Part shown: piece after piece, positions 53,021 through 61,186 of the stretch
How positions within the stretch are numbered: the stretch's first letter is position 1
How the letters are laid out: the number at the start of each line of letters is the position of its first letter
From: Clostridium aciditolerans
GTDB taxonomy: Bacteria; Bacillota; Clostridia; Clostridiales; Clostridiaceae
NCBI RefSeq assembly: GCF_016316925.1
Contig: NZ_JAEEGB010000035.1
Location: 62,001 to 126,000, forward strand
Reading direction: 5' to 3'
DNA length: 64,000 bases
The notes under the pieces: generated by a model
What the model was told of the DNA's origin: nothing
The model's input: only the letters and a program-made list of their open reading frames with translations
The model's database searches: none
Program-made: the position numbers and the translations under genes

Positions 53021-55693
53021 ATGAAAAATCAGGAGATAGTATACGAATCATTGAGGAAAATTTGCGTAGAACAAATTAAAAAAGAAGCTATAAATATTGG
53101 AGTAAGTACAGAAAAATTGTCCTTATATTTAAATATGCGAAGGACAAATGTGTCTAGAGAACTAAATAAATTAGTTGCTGAAGGTAAAGTTAAAAAACAA
53201 AAGGGAAAGCCTGTACTTTATTATGTTGAGCTTAATGAAAAGGATTATATATGTGAAGATAAAGCTGAGGCACCATCTATTTTTGACACTGTAATAGGAA
53301 GAGATGCAAGTCTAAAAAATCAAATATCCTTAGCAAAGGCAGCCATAGTATATCCTCCGAGTGGTCTTCATAGTCTTATAATTGGAGAAACTGGAGTTGG
53401 AAAATCATATTTTGCAAAATGCATGTTTAAATATGCTTTGGAAATTGGAAGAATAAAAGAAAAGGATAGATTTGCAGTTTTTAATTGTGCTGATTATGCC
53501 AATAATCCTCAACTTCTAATAGGACATTTATTTGGAGTAAAGAAGGGAACATACACTGGTGCAAGTGAGGATAGAGAAGGTATTATAGAAAAGGGAAGAA
53601 ATGGTATATTATTTTTAGATGAGGTTCACAGACTTCCTCCAGAAGGACAGGAAATACTTTTTACCTTGATAGACGAAGGAAAATATATACCACTGGGAGG
53701 AACAGAGGGAATACCTATAAATGTGATGATTATAAGTGCAACTACAGAAAATATAGGTTCTACTCTTTTAAAGACTTTTACAAGAAGAATTCCAGTAACT
53801 ATAGCACTTCCTGCCTTAAGAGATAGAAAGTCAACAGAACGGTTGGAGTTAATACAAAGATTTTTTGCAGATGAATCTAAAAGAATATCTAAGAAAATAA
53901 ACGTAGATGAAGAAGTAATTACTGCATTATTAAATTACGATTGTTTAAATAATATAGGACAACTAAAAAGTGATATTCAGATAGCATCAGCTAAAGCCTT
54001 TTTAAGAAACATTTTTAATGAGGAGGATATCCATATTAAAGTAGAGGATTTTTCCTATGAGGTTAAAGGTGGACTTTTAGCTTCAAAGAAAATAAACCCA
54101 AGAGGGTTAAAGGTGAGTTTTAGTAATGAAATAAAAAAGGACATCAATTATGATATAGAGGATGAATACAGTGTTTCTAGAGATATATATGAATTTATAG
54201 AGGAAAGGACAAAAATATTAACTGCTAAGGGCTTAGATCAGGAGGAAATAAAAAGTAAACTTACTAGTGATGTTGAAGACTTTATAAATACATATATTCT
54301 AAGTATTAGAGAAGAAAATGATAAAGATGATATAAAAAGAATAGTAAATAATGAGTTATACGAGTTTTTAAAAAGCTTTATGCATTTAGCTGAATATAAA
54401 CTTAAAAAGAAAATTCCACAGAATATATTCTTAGGTCTATTGTTACACATAGATACTTTTCTAGCTAGAATAAAAGAAAATAGAGGAATTGAAAATACAA
54501 AAATAGATGAAATAAGAAAAAAGTATCCTGAAGAATTTAAATTAGCATTAAATTTAGCTTATAAACTAGAAGAAAAGTATGAAATTACAATACCAATAGG
54601 AGAGATTGGTTTTATAACTATGTTTTTTGCTGCGGAAAATAAAAAAGTAAGAAGTAAGGTAGCTGTAATAGTGGCTATGCATGGTAACACAACGGCAACT
54701 TCAATAGCTGAAGTTGCAAATCAGCTGCTTAACATCAATCATGTAGCAGGGTTCGATATGCCATTATCCATGAAGCCTGAGGAAGCTTTAATAAAAATTC
54801 AAGAATTGATAAAAGAAAAGGATCAAGGTAGAGGAGCGGTACTTTTAGTTGATATGGGATCCTTAAAATTCTTTGGGAAAATTATAGAAGAAAATACAGG
54901 TATATATGTTGAAACTATAGATATGATAACTACTGCTACTGTAATAGAAGCTGCAAGAAAAGCAATACTGTATGAAAATATAGATGAAATAGTTAAGTGT
55001 GTAAAGAGAGAAAGCAGATATATAGGAGATTTTATAGAGAAAAAGGTTAAAGCAGATAAAAAAGTAATAGTTACAGCTTGCTCAACGGGAGAAGGTACTG
55101 CTATAAAATTAAAAGAACTTGTTTCAATTAATTTTGAAAGTGATAAATATGAAATAATAAATCTCAGCATTAAGGACAGAAAAGAATTTTATAACGCCAT
55201 TGATAACATAAGAAAAAAATACACAATTGCATATGTTATAAGTGCTTTTGACCCTCAGCTTGAGGGTGTGGAATATATTCCAATAGATAGATTTTTTAAA
55301 GAATTTGTTGGAGAGGATTTTGAAGAAAAGGTCAATGATGAAGATATGTTAAGCATAATAAATAAGGTTTATAAAGATCATCTTAACATAAATAATTGTG
55401 ATTTTATAATAAGAAAATTTATAAAAACTGTTTCAAATATGAAATACTCCCATGGAATTTATGTAGATGAAGATAAATTGATGGGTTTACTAATGCATTT
55501 TGGATGTGTTTTAGAAAAATTGATAAATAAAGAAGAAACGAGAAGTTGTAAAAATTTATCTTTAATTAAAGCTAGATATGGTGACTTATTCAAAGACTTA
55601 AAAACAAGTATAAAAGATATAGAAGAAAATCTTAATATTGAAATACCAGAAGATGAACTAGCTAATATTATAGAGATATTAGTTAACATATGA
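53021..55693 (+). CDS. LevR-type sigma-54 activator with PRDs and EIIA-Man domain
   Basis: 890 residues. N-terminal HTH (TEKLSLYLNMRRTNVSRELNKL), AAA+ domain with GETGVGKS (122-129), GTYTGASEDREG (a variant of the GAFTGA loop that contacts sigma-54), LFLDEVHR Walker B, then PRD1 (about 440-560), an EIIA-Man-like domain (SKVAVIVAMHGNTTATSIAEVANQLL), a second PTS-like domain (KKVIVTACSTGEGTAIKLKEL) and PRD2 at the C-terminus. Phosphorylation by the PTS tunes its activity. It should activate the 49222 promoter through the 49139 sites. Confidence 0.95.
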   Translation: MKNQEIVYESLRKICVEQIKKEAINIGVSTEKLSLYLNMRRTNVSRELNKLVAEGKVKKQKGKPVLYYVELNEKDYICEDKAEAPSIFDTVIGRDASLKNQISLAKAAIVYPPSGLHSLIIGETGVGKSYFAKCMFKYALEIGRIKEKDRFAVFNCADYANNPQLLIGHLFGVKKGTYTGASEDREGIIEKGRNGILFLDEVHRLPPEGQEILFTLIDEGKYIPLGGTEGIPINVMIISATTENIGSTLLKTFTRRIPVTIALPALRDRKSTERLELIQRFFADESKRISKKINVDEEVITALLNYDCLNNIGQLKSDIQIASAKAFLRNIFNEEDIHIKVEDFSYEVKGGLLASKKINPRGLKVSFSNEIKKDINYDIEDEYSVSRDIYEFIEERTKILTAKGLDQEEIKSKLTSDVEDFINTYILSIREENDKDDIKRIVNNELYEFLKSFMHLAEYKLKKKIPQNIFLGLLLHIDTFLARIKENRGIENTKIDEIRKKYPEEFKLALNLAYKLEEKYEITIPIGEIGFITMFFAAENKKVRSKVAVIVAMHGNTTATSIAEVANQLLNINHVAGFDMPLSMKPEEALIKIQELIKEKDQGRGAVLLVDMGSLKFFGKIIEENTGIYVETIDMITTATVIEAARKAILYENIDEIVKCVKRESRYIGDFIEKKVKADKKVIVTACSTGEGTAIKLKELVSINFESDKYEIINLSIKDRKEFYNAIDNIRKKYTIAYVISAFDPQLEGVEYIPIDRFFKEFVGEDFEEKVNDEDMLSIINKVYKDHLNINNCDFIIRKFIKTVSNMKYSHGIYVDEDKLMGLLMHFGCVLEKLINKEETRSCKNLSLIKARYGDLFKDLKTSIKDIEENLNIEIPEDELANIIEILVNI

Positions 55694-55719
55694 TTCAGGT
55701 ATTTGATTGGAGGAATTAT

Positions 55720-56613
55720 ATGAAATATATAATAGGTGTAGACGGGGGAGGAACTAAAACAGAAGCTATAGCCTATAACATGGAGGGTAAAGAAATATGT
55801 AAGGCAGCCACAGGATATGGAAGCTTAATAATAGATAAAAAGACAGCTTTAAATAATATTATCCAAGCTATAGAAATCTGTGTTAACACATTAAAAGAAA
55901 ATGAACTCATAGGAATTTATTTAGGACTTGCTGGTATAGAGGCGGGAGAAAATAAAAAATTAGTGGAGAAGGCAGTAAAAAGTAAATTTAATACACATGT
56001 AGAAATTTACAATGACGCAGAACTAGCTTTTTATGCATTACTAAAAGGAGAAGAAGGAATTCTAGCTATTTCAGGTACTGGTTCTATAGCTTTAGGAATT
56101 TCAAAAGGTAAAAAGATAATCTCTGGAGGCTGGGGGCATCTTTTAGGAGATGAGGGAAGCGGATATAATATAGCTATAAATGCCTATAAAAGGATGATAT
56201 ACGAAGAAGAGTTAGGCCTTGAAAAAAGCAAGCTGACAAAGACAATATTAAAAGAGTTATCCCTACAAAATGTACAAGATATAAAAGGGATAGTTTATTA
56301 TTCTGCTAAAGATGAAATTGCATCTATTGTTCCAACCATAGTAAAATTAGCGGAAGAACAAGAGGAAAATGCATTGGGAATTCTTAAAGAAGCAGGAATG
56401 GAAATAGCTTTAATGGTGCACAGGCTATGGAAAAAACTTAAGCTTCAGGGAACCATTAAAGTTGCCTTAAAGGGCAGCATTATAACAAAAATTAAGTTTG
56501 TAAGGGAAGCTTTTAATGCTCATCTATTAAACCTTATTGAAAATGTAGAAATTATAGATGAGGATGTGTCTTCCTGCAAGGGTGCCTATTACTTAGCAAA
56601 ACAAAAAATATGA
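55720..56613 (+). CDS. BadF/BcrA-type sugar kinase (N-acetylhexosamine kinase-like)
   Basis: 297 residues: IIGVDGGGTKTEAIAYN, IYLGLAGIEAGE, YNDAELAFYALLKGEEGILAISGTGSIALG and SGGWGHLLGDEGSGYNIA, the ASKHA fold of BadF/BadG and GlcNAc/MurNAc-type kinases. It probably phosphorylates the free sugar left after GH4 cleavage. GGAGGAATTAT precedes the ATG at 55720, 27 bp after the activator stop; a frame to 55690 was rejected. Confidence 0.9.
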   Translation: MKYIIGVDGGGTKTEAIAYNMEGKEICKAATGYGSLIIDKKTALNNIIQAIEICVNTLKENELIGIYLGLAGIEAGENKKLVEKAVKSKFNTHVEIYNDAELAFYALLKGEEGILAISGTGSIALGISKGKKIISGGWGHLLGDEGSGYNIAINAYKRMIYEEELGLEKSKLTKTILKELSLQNVQDIKGIVYYSAKDEIASIVPTIVKLAEEQEENALGILKEAGMEIALMVHRLWKKLKLQGTIKVALKGSIITKIKFVREAFNAHLLNLIENVEIIDEDVSSCKGAYYLAKQKI

Positions 56614-56659
56614 AGAGTAATGTGAAGTATGCAGTAGGACTTATATAGAAGTACTAGGC

Positions 56660-56899
56660 CGAAAGTTAACTTATACCCCGGGATATGTTTCCAAAGCTTC
56701 AGTCCGTTAAAAACTTTTAGCCAATCTAAAGCTTAAGTTTTAGACGACCTAAGACTTAGATAAACTCGCTACGTTCAAACACTATCTAAGTTCTAAGGTT
56801 GTCTTAAAACTCTTCACTAAGATTGGCACAAAGTTTTTAAATCTACCTTCAGTCTTTGGAAACATATCCCTTTATATAAGTTAACTTTCTAGTTAGTTT
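56660..56899 (-). repeat. ~240-bp long-hairpin repeat, copy B (opposite orientation to copy A)
   Basis: Arms AAAGTTAACTTATA near 56662 and TATAAGTTAACTTT near 56874-56887, plus TATGTTTCCAAAG and its complement. It reads as the reverse complement of 35785-36022. The tip stem ACTTAGATA / TATCTAAGT is perfectly paired although its sequence differs from copy A. The rest of the 56614-56958 gap holds only the ribosome site of the next gene. Confidence 0.8.
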
Positions 56900-56958
56900 C
56901 TCTATATATGGAACATCCTTAGATAACATTGATTTAGTTGAGAAGGAGAGGATAGAAT

Positions 56959-58044
56959 ATGAAAAGATTAGGTATTTCAGTTTATCCAATGCATGCAAGC
57001 TTGGAAGATAACCTTAAATATATAGAATTGGCGAGTAAGTATGGCTTTAAAAGGATATTTACCTGTCTTTTGTCTGTAGAGGGAGATAAGGAAAATATAC
57101 TTAAGGAGTTTAAAGAAACTATAGCTTTTGCAAATATAAAGGGTATGGAAGTTATTGCAGATGTAAGTCCTAGAATTTTTGAAGAACTTAATATAAGTTA
57201 TAATGATTTAAGTTTTTTTAAAGAAATAGGTGCTTATGGTATAAGATTAGATATGGGATTTTCAGGCTTAGAAGAATCTATGATGACTTATAACCCTGAG
57301 GGATTATTTATAGAATTGAATATGAGTAATGGTACAAGATATATAGAAAACATAATGAGCTACAAGCCTAACATAGAAAAAATTCTAGGATGTCATAATT
57401 TTTACCCCCATAGGTACAGCGGTTTAAGCTATGAACATTTCATAAAATGCAGCAAGCAATTTAAAGATTTAGGTATAAGAACTGCAGCCTTTATATCATC
57501 TCAAGCAGCAAATTTTGGTCCATGGCCTGTAAATGAAGGCTTATGCACCTTAGAAAAACACAGAGAAATGAATATAGTAACACAGGCAAAGCATTTATTT
57601 GCCATAGATCTTATTGATGATGTTATCATAGCTAATGCTTTTGCTTCAGAAGAAGAGCTTAAAGCCTTAAGTGAAATAAATAAAGATATACTGACAATGA
57701 AGGTAGAGCTTGCAGAAGGAATTCCAGAGGTAGAAAGAAAGATTGTATTAGAGGAGCTTCATTTCAATAGAGGAGACCTTTCAGAATATCTTATAAGATC
57801 AACTCAAAGTAGAGTTAAGTATAAAGGCCATAAATTTATACCTTTTAATACACCAGATATAAAAAGAGGAGACATTTTGATAGACACATCCCTATATGGA
57901 CATTATGCAGGAGAATTGCAGATAGCTTTAAAGGATATGAAAAATTACGGGAAAACCAATGTAGTAGGCAGAATTGTAAAAGAAGAGGAGCTCCTTATTG
58001 ATTATATAGAAGGATGGCAAAAATTTAAATTTGAATTAAGTTAG
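56959..58044 (+). CDS. mupG: MupG/DUF871-type TIM-barrel glycosidase
   Basis: 361 residues: RLGISVYPMHASLEDNLKYIELASKYGFKRIFTCLLS, VIADVSPRIFEEL, YGIRLDMGFSG, IELNMSNGT, GCHNFYPHRYSGLSYEHF and SAAFISSQAAN-like AAFISSQAANFGPW, then a C-terminal cyclophilin-like part. MupG of this family cleaves MurNAc-6P-GlcNAc in peptidoglycan recycling. With GH4, kinase and PTS it points to uptake of a muropeptide- or chitin-derived disaccharide. AGAAGGAGAGGATAGAAT precedes the ATG. Confidence 0.85.
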   Translation: MKRLGISVYPMHASLEDNLKYIELASKYGFKRIFTCLLSVEGDKENILKEFKETIAFANIKGMEVIADVSPRIFEELNISYNDLSFFKEIGAYGIRLDMGFSGLEESMMTYNPEGLFIELNMSNGTRYIENIMSYKPNIEKILGCHNFYPHRYSGLSYEHFIKCSKQFKDLGIRTAAFISSQAANFGPWPVNEGLCTLEKHREMNIVTQAKHLFAIDLIDDVIIANAFASEEELKALSEINKDILTMKVELAEGIPEVERKIVLEELHFNRGDLSEYLIRSTQSRVKYKGHKFIPFNTPDIKRGDILIDTSLYGHYAGELQIALKDMKNYGKTNVVGRIVKEEELLIDYIEGWQKFKFELS

Positions 58045-58097
58045 AAGAAAGAAAAAAGAGAGAAATTTGAAAGATTTTTTGCTCAGAACATATTATA

Positions 58098-58268
58098 GTG
58101 AATACAATTGGAATGGAAATATTTAAAATATTAAAGGAAAAAAGATCATTAGAAGAATGGAATATTCCTCATAGAAGATGGTTTGGTGAGTGGAGAATAG
58201 AATTTAAAGAAGAGTATAGAGTGCTAAATAAAATGCTGGATGAAATTAAAGATAAGTATACAATATAA
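58098..58268 (+). CDS. Short hypothetical ORF (56 aa), possible fragment
   Basis: GTG-start frame reading MNTIGMEIFKILKEKRSLEEW and ending RVLNKMLDEIKDKYTI. Codon use looks coding (frequent W, E, K, R with no rare runs), but no ribosome site is seen, so it may be the tail of a lost gene. Not recognised. Confidence 0.35.
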   Translation: MNTIGMEIFKILKEKRSLEEWNIPHRRWFGEWRIEFKEEYRVLNKMLDEIKDKYTI

Positions 58269-58404
58269 ATTGGATAAATTATTTTAAAGATACAAATGAA
58301 AATGCAAAAAATAAAATAAAAAACGCCAATATAATATTTTTTACTGGTGGTTTGCCAGATAAGATGATGTTACGTTTAATGGAATTTAACTTTAAATGTG
58401 AATT

Positions 58405-58430
58405 AAGGGAACTTTTTAACGAGTTCCCTT
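58405..58430 (+). terminator. Terminator hairpin
   Basis: AAGGGAAC (58405-58412) pairs with GTTCCCTT (58423-58430), followed by TTGTATTT. Confidence 0.6.
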
Positions 58431-58482
58431 TTGTATTTGCTACATAGCGGCTGTTACATGTTCCGGTGAAATATAAAATCAT
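58430..58482 (-). pseudogene. 5' remnant of an EFR1-type flavodoxin/ferredoxin gene
   Basis: Leftward from 58482 the frame begins MILYFTGTCNSRYVA after AAGGAGCAAGAAA. This is the characteristic start of EFR1-family flavo-ferredoxins (ILYFSGTGNSRYVA). After about 17 codons the similarity stops at the hairpin, and the continuing frame to 58279 looks random. Hence a truncated gene that has kept its ribosome site. Confidence 0.6.
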
Positions 58483-58602
58483 TTTCTTGCTCCTTCCATT
58501 GTATCATATTTAATTCAAAAAAATTCAATGGTAAAGAAAATTGAGACGATAAAATTCTATTAGTCTCTTCCTTTAAATAAGCACTGTGTACAAACAAAAC
58601 TA

Positions 58603-58631
58603 TTGACAATCTTAAGTACTTTAGTTATATT
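58603..58631 (+). promoter_or_regulatory. Promoter of the marR-ABC region
   Basis: TTGACA (58603-58608), 17 bp, TATATT (58626-58631). An operator palindrome starts directly after the -10 box. Confidence 0.75.
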
Positions 58632-58653
58632 AATAAGTAGAAGTCTACCTATT
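58632..58653 (+). promoter_or_regulatory. MarR operator 1
   Basis: GTAGA-AG-TCTAC (58637-58648) with near-symmetric AATAA/CTATT flanks, directly downstream of the -10 box and 21 bp before the ATG of the marR gene. Placement fits autorepression. Confidence 0.65.
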
Positions 58654-58673
58654 TAAAGTGAGGATGATGTATT

Positions 58674-59126
58674 ATGAAATTTGGAGACTGGGAATATCCT
58701 TATGATTTATTTATAAAAAGTATTGCCCAAAAGATGCGTTATACCAATGATAAGAAATTAGCAGAGTATAATTTGACTTCACCACAAGGCTTGTTACTTG
58801 AATTAATTGATAGAGCAATAAGAAGAGAAGAGGAGATAACCCGTAGAAGTTTGGAGTATGTTATGAATCTAAAAGGGCCTTCCATAACTAATCTTTTAAA
58901 TGGCTTGGAAAAAAAAGGTTGTATCATACGAAATACTGGGATATCAGATGCTCGTACTTTTCATATAGAGGTTACAGCCGAAGGTAAAAAAATATTAAAA
59001 GAGATGGAAGAGATTTTTGAAGAAACCGAAGAACAGTTATTAGAAGGTATGTCCGAAGAGGAAAAAAGAATTTTTTTAGACTTACTTATCAAAGCATATA
59101 AAAATTTGGATGGTCATTTAGCTTAA
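58674..59126 (+). CDS. MarR-family regulator
   Basis: 150 residues with a winged helix: QGLLLELIDRAIRREEEITRRSLEYVMNLKGPSITNLLNGLEKKGCIIRNTGISDARTFHIEVTAEGKKILKEME (wing DARTFH in the place of D-x-R). C-terminal dimer helices GMSEEEKRIFLDLLIKAYKNLDG. Probably a drug-responsive repressor of the following ABC exporter and itself, based on three shared operators. GTGAGGATGATGTATT precedes the ATG. Confidence 0.93.
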   Translation: MKFGDWEYPYDLFIKSIAQKMRYTNDKKLAEYNLTSPQGLLLELIDRAIRREEEITRRSLEYVMNLKGPSITNLLNGLEKKGCIIRNTGISDARTFHIEVTAEGKKILKEMEEIFEETEEQLLEGMSEEEKRIFLDLLIKAYKNLDGHLA

Positions 59127-59146
59127 CGATAAAAAGCATATAGATT

Positions 59147-59190
59147 GCTTTTTATTTAGCGAGATAGGTAGAAGTCTACATATTTTTAAT
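59147..59190 (+). promoter_or_regulatory. MarR operator 2 in a 44-bp direct repeat
   Basis: TGCTTTTTATTT, then GGTAGAAGTCTACATAT (operator core 59168-59179). Nearly repeated at 59289-59332. Confidence 0.6.
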
Positions 59191-59288
59191 ATATTACCTT
59201 CGAAAGATTACATTTTAATCTTGAAGAATTAAACAATTTTGATAGATCAAATGCTGTAATCATAACCATCAATGGAAGTAGATAAAAT

Positions 59289-59332
59289 GCTTTTTATTTG
59301 ACTAAATAGGTAGATGTCTACATATATTTTAT
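59289..59332 (+). promoter_or_regulatory. MarR operator 3 over a predicted promoter
   Basis: TGCTTTTTATTTGACT, then GGTAGATGTCTACATAT (core 59310-59321). A TTGACT box (about 59299) and an ATATAT about 18 bp on flank the operator, so a bound repressor would block RNA polymerase for the ABC genes. The 59333-59455 stretch shows no other signal. Confidence 0.6.
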
Positions 59333-59470
59333 TACAAATATGATGGTAAAGCAACTATAAAAGTTAGATTGATATTGAAAATATTAAGCTGAGATACTTA
59401 CTAAGGCTGTGAAAAAATTATTTACGAAGAATAAATCATTAACTATAACAAATAGATGGAGGTATTATTT

Positions 59471-61186
59471 ATGATCAGAATTATCAAAAGACTGCCTGCT
59501 GATAGGGTAACTGCGGCTATTGCATTTTTGCTACTGCAGGTTTTCTGTGCCATTTATCTTCCTTATTTAGCCGCTGATATGGTAAACAATGGTGTTGTAA
59601 AGGGAAATATCGCCCATATCTGGCAGCAGGGCGGCCTAATGATCGCGCTTACAATGCTTGGTCTTGTGGGCCAGGTACTGAATCCTTATATATCTGCAAA
59701 GATTGCCTTTAATTTTGCATCTGAGCTTCGCAGTGATATTTACCAAAAGATACTTAGTTTTTCAAAAAATGAGTTTGACAAATTCGGAACGGCTACCCTG
59801 ATAACTCGTAATACAAATGATGTGACACAGGTACAGAGCTTAGTGGAAACAGGACTTAAATTCCTGATTGTTTCACCGTTGTACTTAATTGGCGGCATTG
59901 GTATGACCTATCGCCTTAGCCCTAAGCTGTCATTGATTTTTATTGCTGTCATTCCTTTTTTAACTATTGGATCTGTTGTAATATACAAATTTGCGAACCC
60001 TCTTTATGGTAAAATGCAAAAGCTGCTAGACAGGTTAAATCTATTTTTTAGAGAAGGACTGACAGGAGTAAAAGTTATTCGCGCTTTTAGGAAAGAAGAA
60101 GAGGATTTCATAAAATATCTAGATACCAATGGAGATTATACGAAAACAGCTATTGCAGCAGGTACCATTATGAGTTTCTTTATGCCGCTGATTACTTTGC
60201 TTCTTAACCTGACTACCATAATGATAATGTGGATTGGAGCAGGTTCTATAGCAGCTGGCACCATGGAAGTAGGTACAATTATGGCAGCAATCTCTTATTC
60301 AGCTCAAATTTTACTTGGTTTCGGAATTCTGACAAGCGTTATTTTGGTCATTCCCCGTGGTCAGGTTTCTATTCAACGTATTTATGAAGTCTTAGATATG
60401 CCTCTAAGCATAAAAGATCCAGAAAAACCAGAAGTAGTTCGAAAAGGTGGGTTACAGTTTGAGACAGTAGACTTCCGTTATCCCGGTGCAAAGAAAAAAA
60501 CGCTGGAAGATATCAGTTTTACAGTTCAAGAGGGCCAGACTTTAGCCATCATTGGCAGTACCGGCGACGGTAAAACCTCTCTTGTTAATCTGATTACAAG
60601 ACTCTATGATGTGGAGAAGGGAGTGGTGAAAATTGGAGGTATAGATATCAGAAAAATTAGGCAAGAGGAGGTTCATGATATAGTAAGCTTTGTACCACAA
60701 AAATCTACTCTTTTTATAGGTTCCATACGGGAAAATATGTTAGTAGCCAAACCAGATGCCACTGATGAAGAAATATGGGCTGCTTTAGAAATAGCTTGTG
60801 CCTCCGAATTTGTTTCAAATTTGGAGAACGGCCTTGACAGTGTTGTAGAAAAGAACGGCGGTAATTTTTCTGGCGGGCAAAAGCAAAGGCTTTGTATCGC
60901 ACGAACATTACTGAAAAATGCACATATATATATTTTTGATGATTCATTTTCAGCCCTTGATTTTAAGACCGATGCTGCTGTGCGTTCATCAATGAAAAAG
61001 AAGCTTTCTAAGGCTATAACCGTTATTGTAGCTCAGAGAGTCAATACCGTTATGAATGCTGATTTGGTAGCTGTGCTTGATAATGGAAGGCTGGTTGGAC
61101 TTGGCACACATGAAAAACTACTGGCTTCCAATCCTATTTATAAAGAAATAGTTAATTCGCAGACTTACAAGGAGGAAATAGCATGA
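59471..61186 (+). CDS. ABC multidrug exporter half-transporter (degenerate ATP site)
   Basis: 571 residues: six-TM ABC exporter domain (about 1-310) and an NBD with Walker A GSTGDGKTS, Q-loop FVPQKSTLF, signature FSGGQKQR, Walker B YIFDDSFSALD and H-loop position AQRVNT (Gln, not His). The Glu after Walker B is Asp and the switch His is missing, so this is the degenerate half of a heterodimer of the BmrCD/TM287-288 type. TGGAGGTATTATTT precedes the ATG at 59471. Stop overlaps the next gene by 4 bp. Confidence 0.93.
   Translation: MIRIIKRLPADRVTAAIAFLLLQVFCAIYLPYLAADMVNNGVVKGNIAHIWQQGGLMIALTMLGLVGQVLNPYISAKIAFNFASELRSDIYQKILSFSKNEFDKFGTATLITRNTNDVTQVQSLVETGLKFLIVSPLYLIGGIGMTYRLSPKLSLIFIAVIPFLTIGSVVIYKFANPLYGKMQKLLDRLNLFFREGLTGVKVIRAFRKEEEDFIKYLDTNGDYTKTAIAAGTIMSFFMPLITLLLNLTTIMIMWIGAGSIAAGTMEVGTIMAAISYSAQILLGFGILTSVILVIPRGQVSIQRIYEVLDMPLSIKDPEKPEVVRKGGLQFETVDFRYPGAKKKTLEDISFTVQEGQTLAIIGSTGDGKTSLVNLITRLYDVEKGVVKIGGIDIRKIRQEEVHDIVSFVPQKSTLFIGSIRENMLVAKPDATDEEIWAALEIACASEFVSNLENGLDSVVEKNGGNFSGGQKQRLCIARTLLKNAHIYIFDDSFSALDFKTDAAVRSSMKKKLSKAITVIVAQRVNTVMNADLVAVLDNGRLVGLGTHEKLLASNPIYKEIVNSQTYKEEIA

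Noticed and set aside
58279..58482. 67-codon minus-strand gene encoding a membrane protein
   Set aside because: Only the first 15-17 codons look like a family (EFR1 type). The rest crosses a terminator hairpin and looks random, so it was reported as a remnant.
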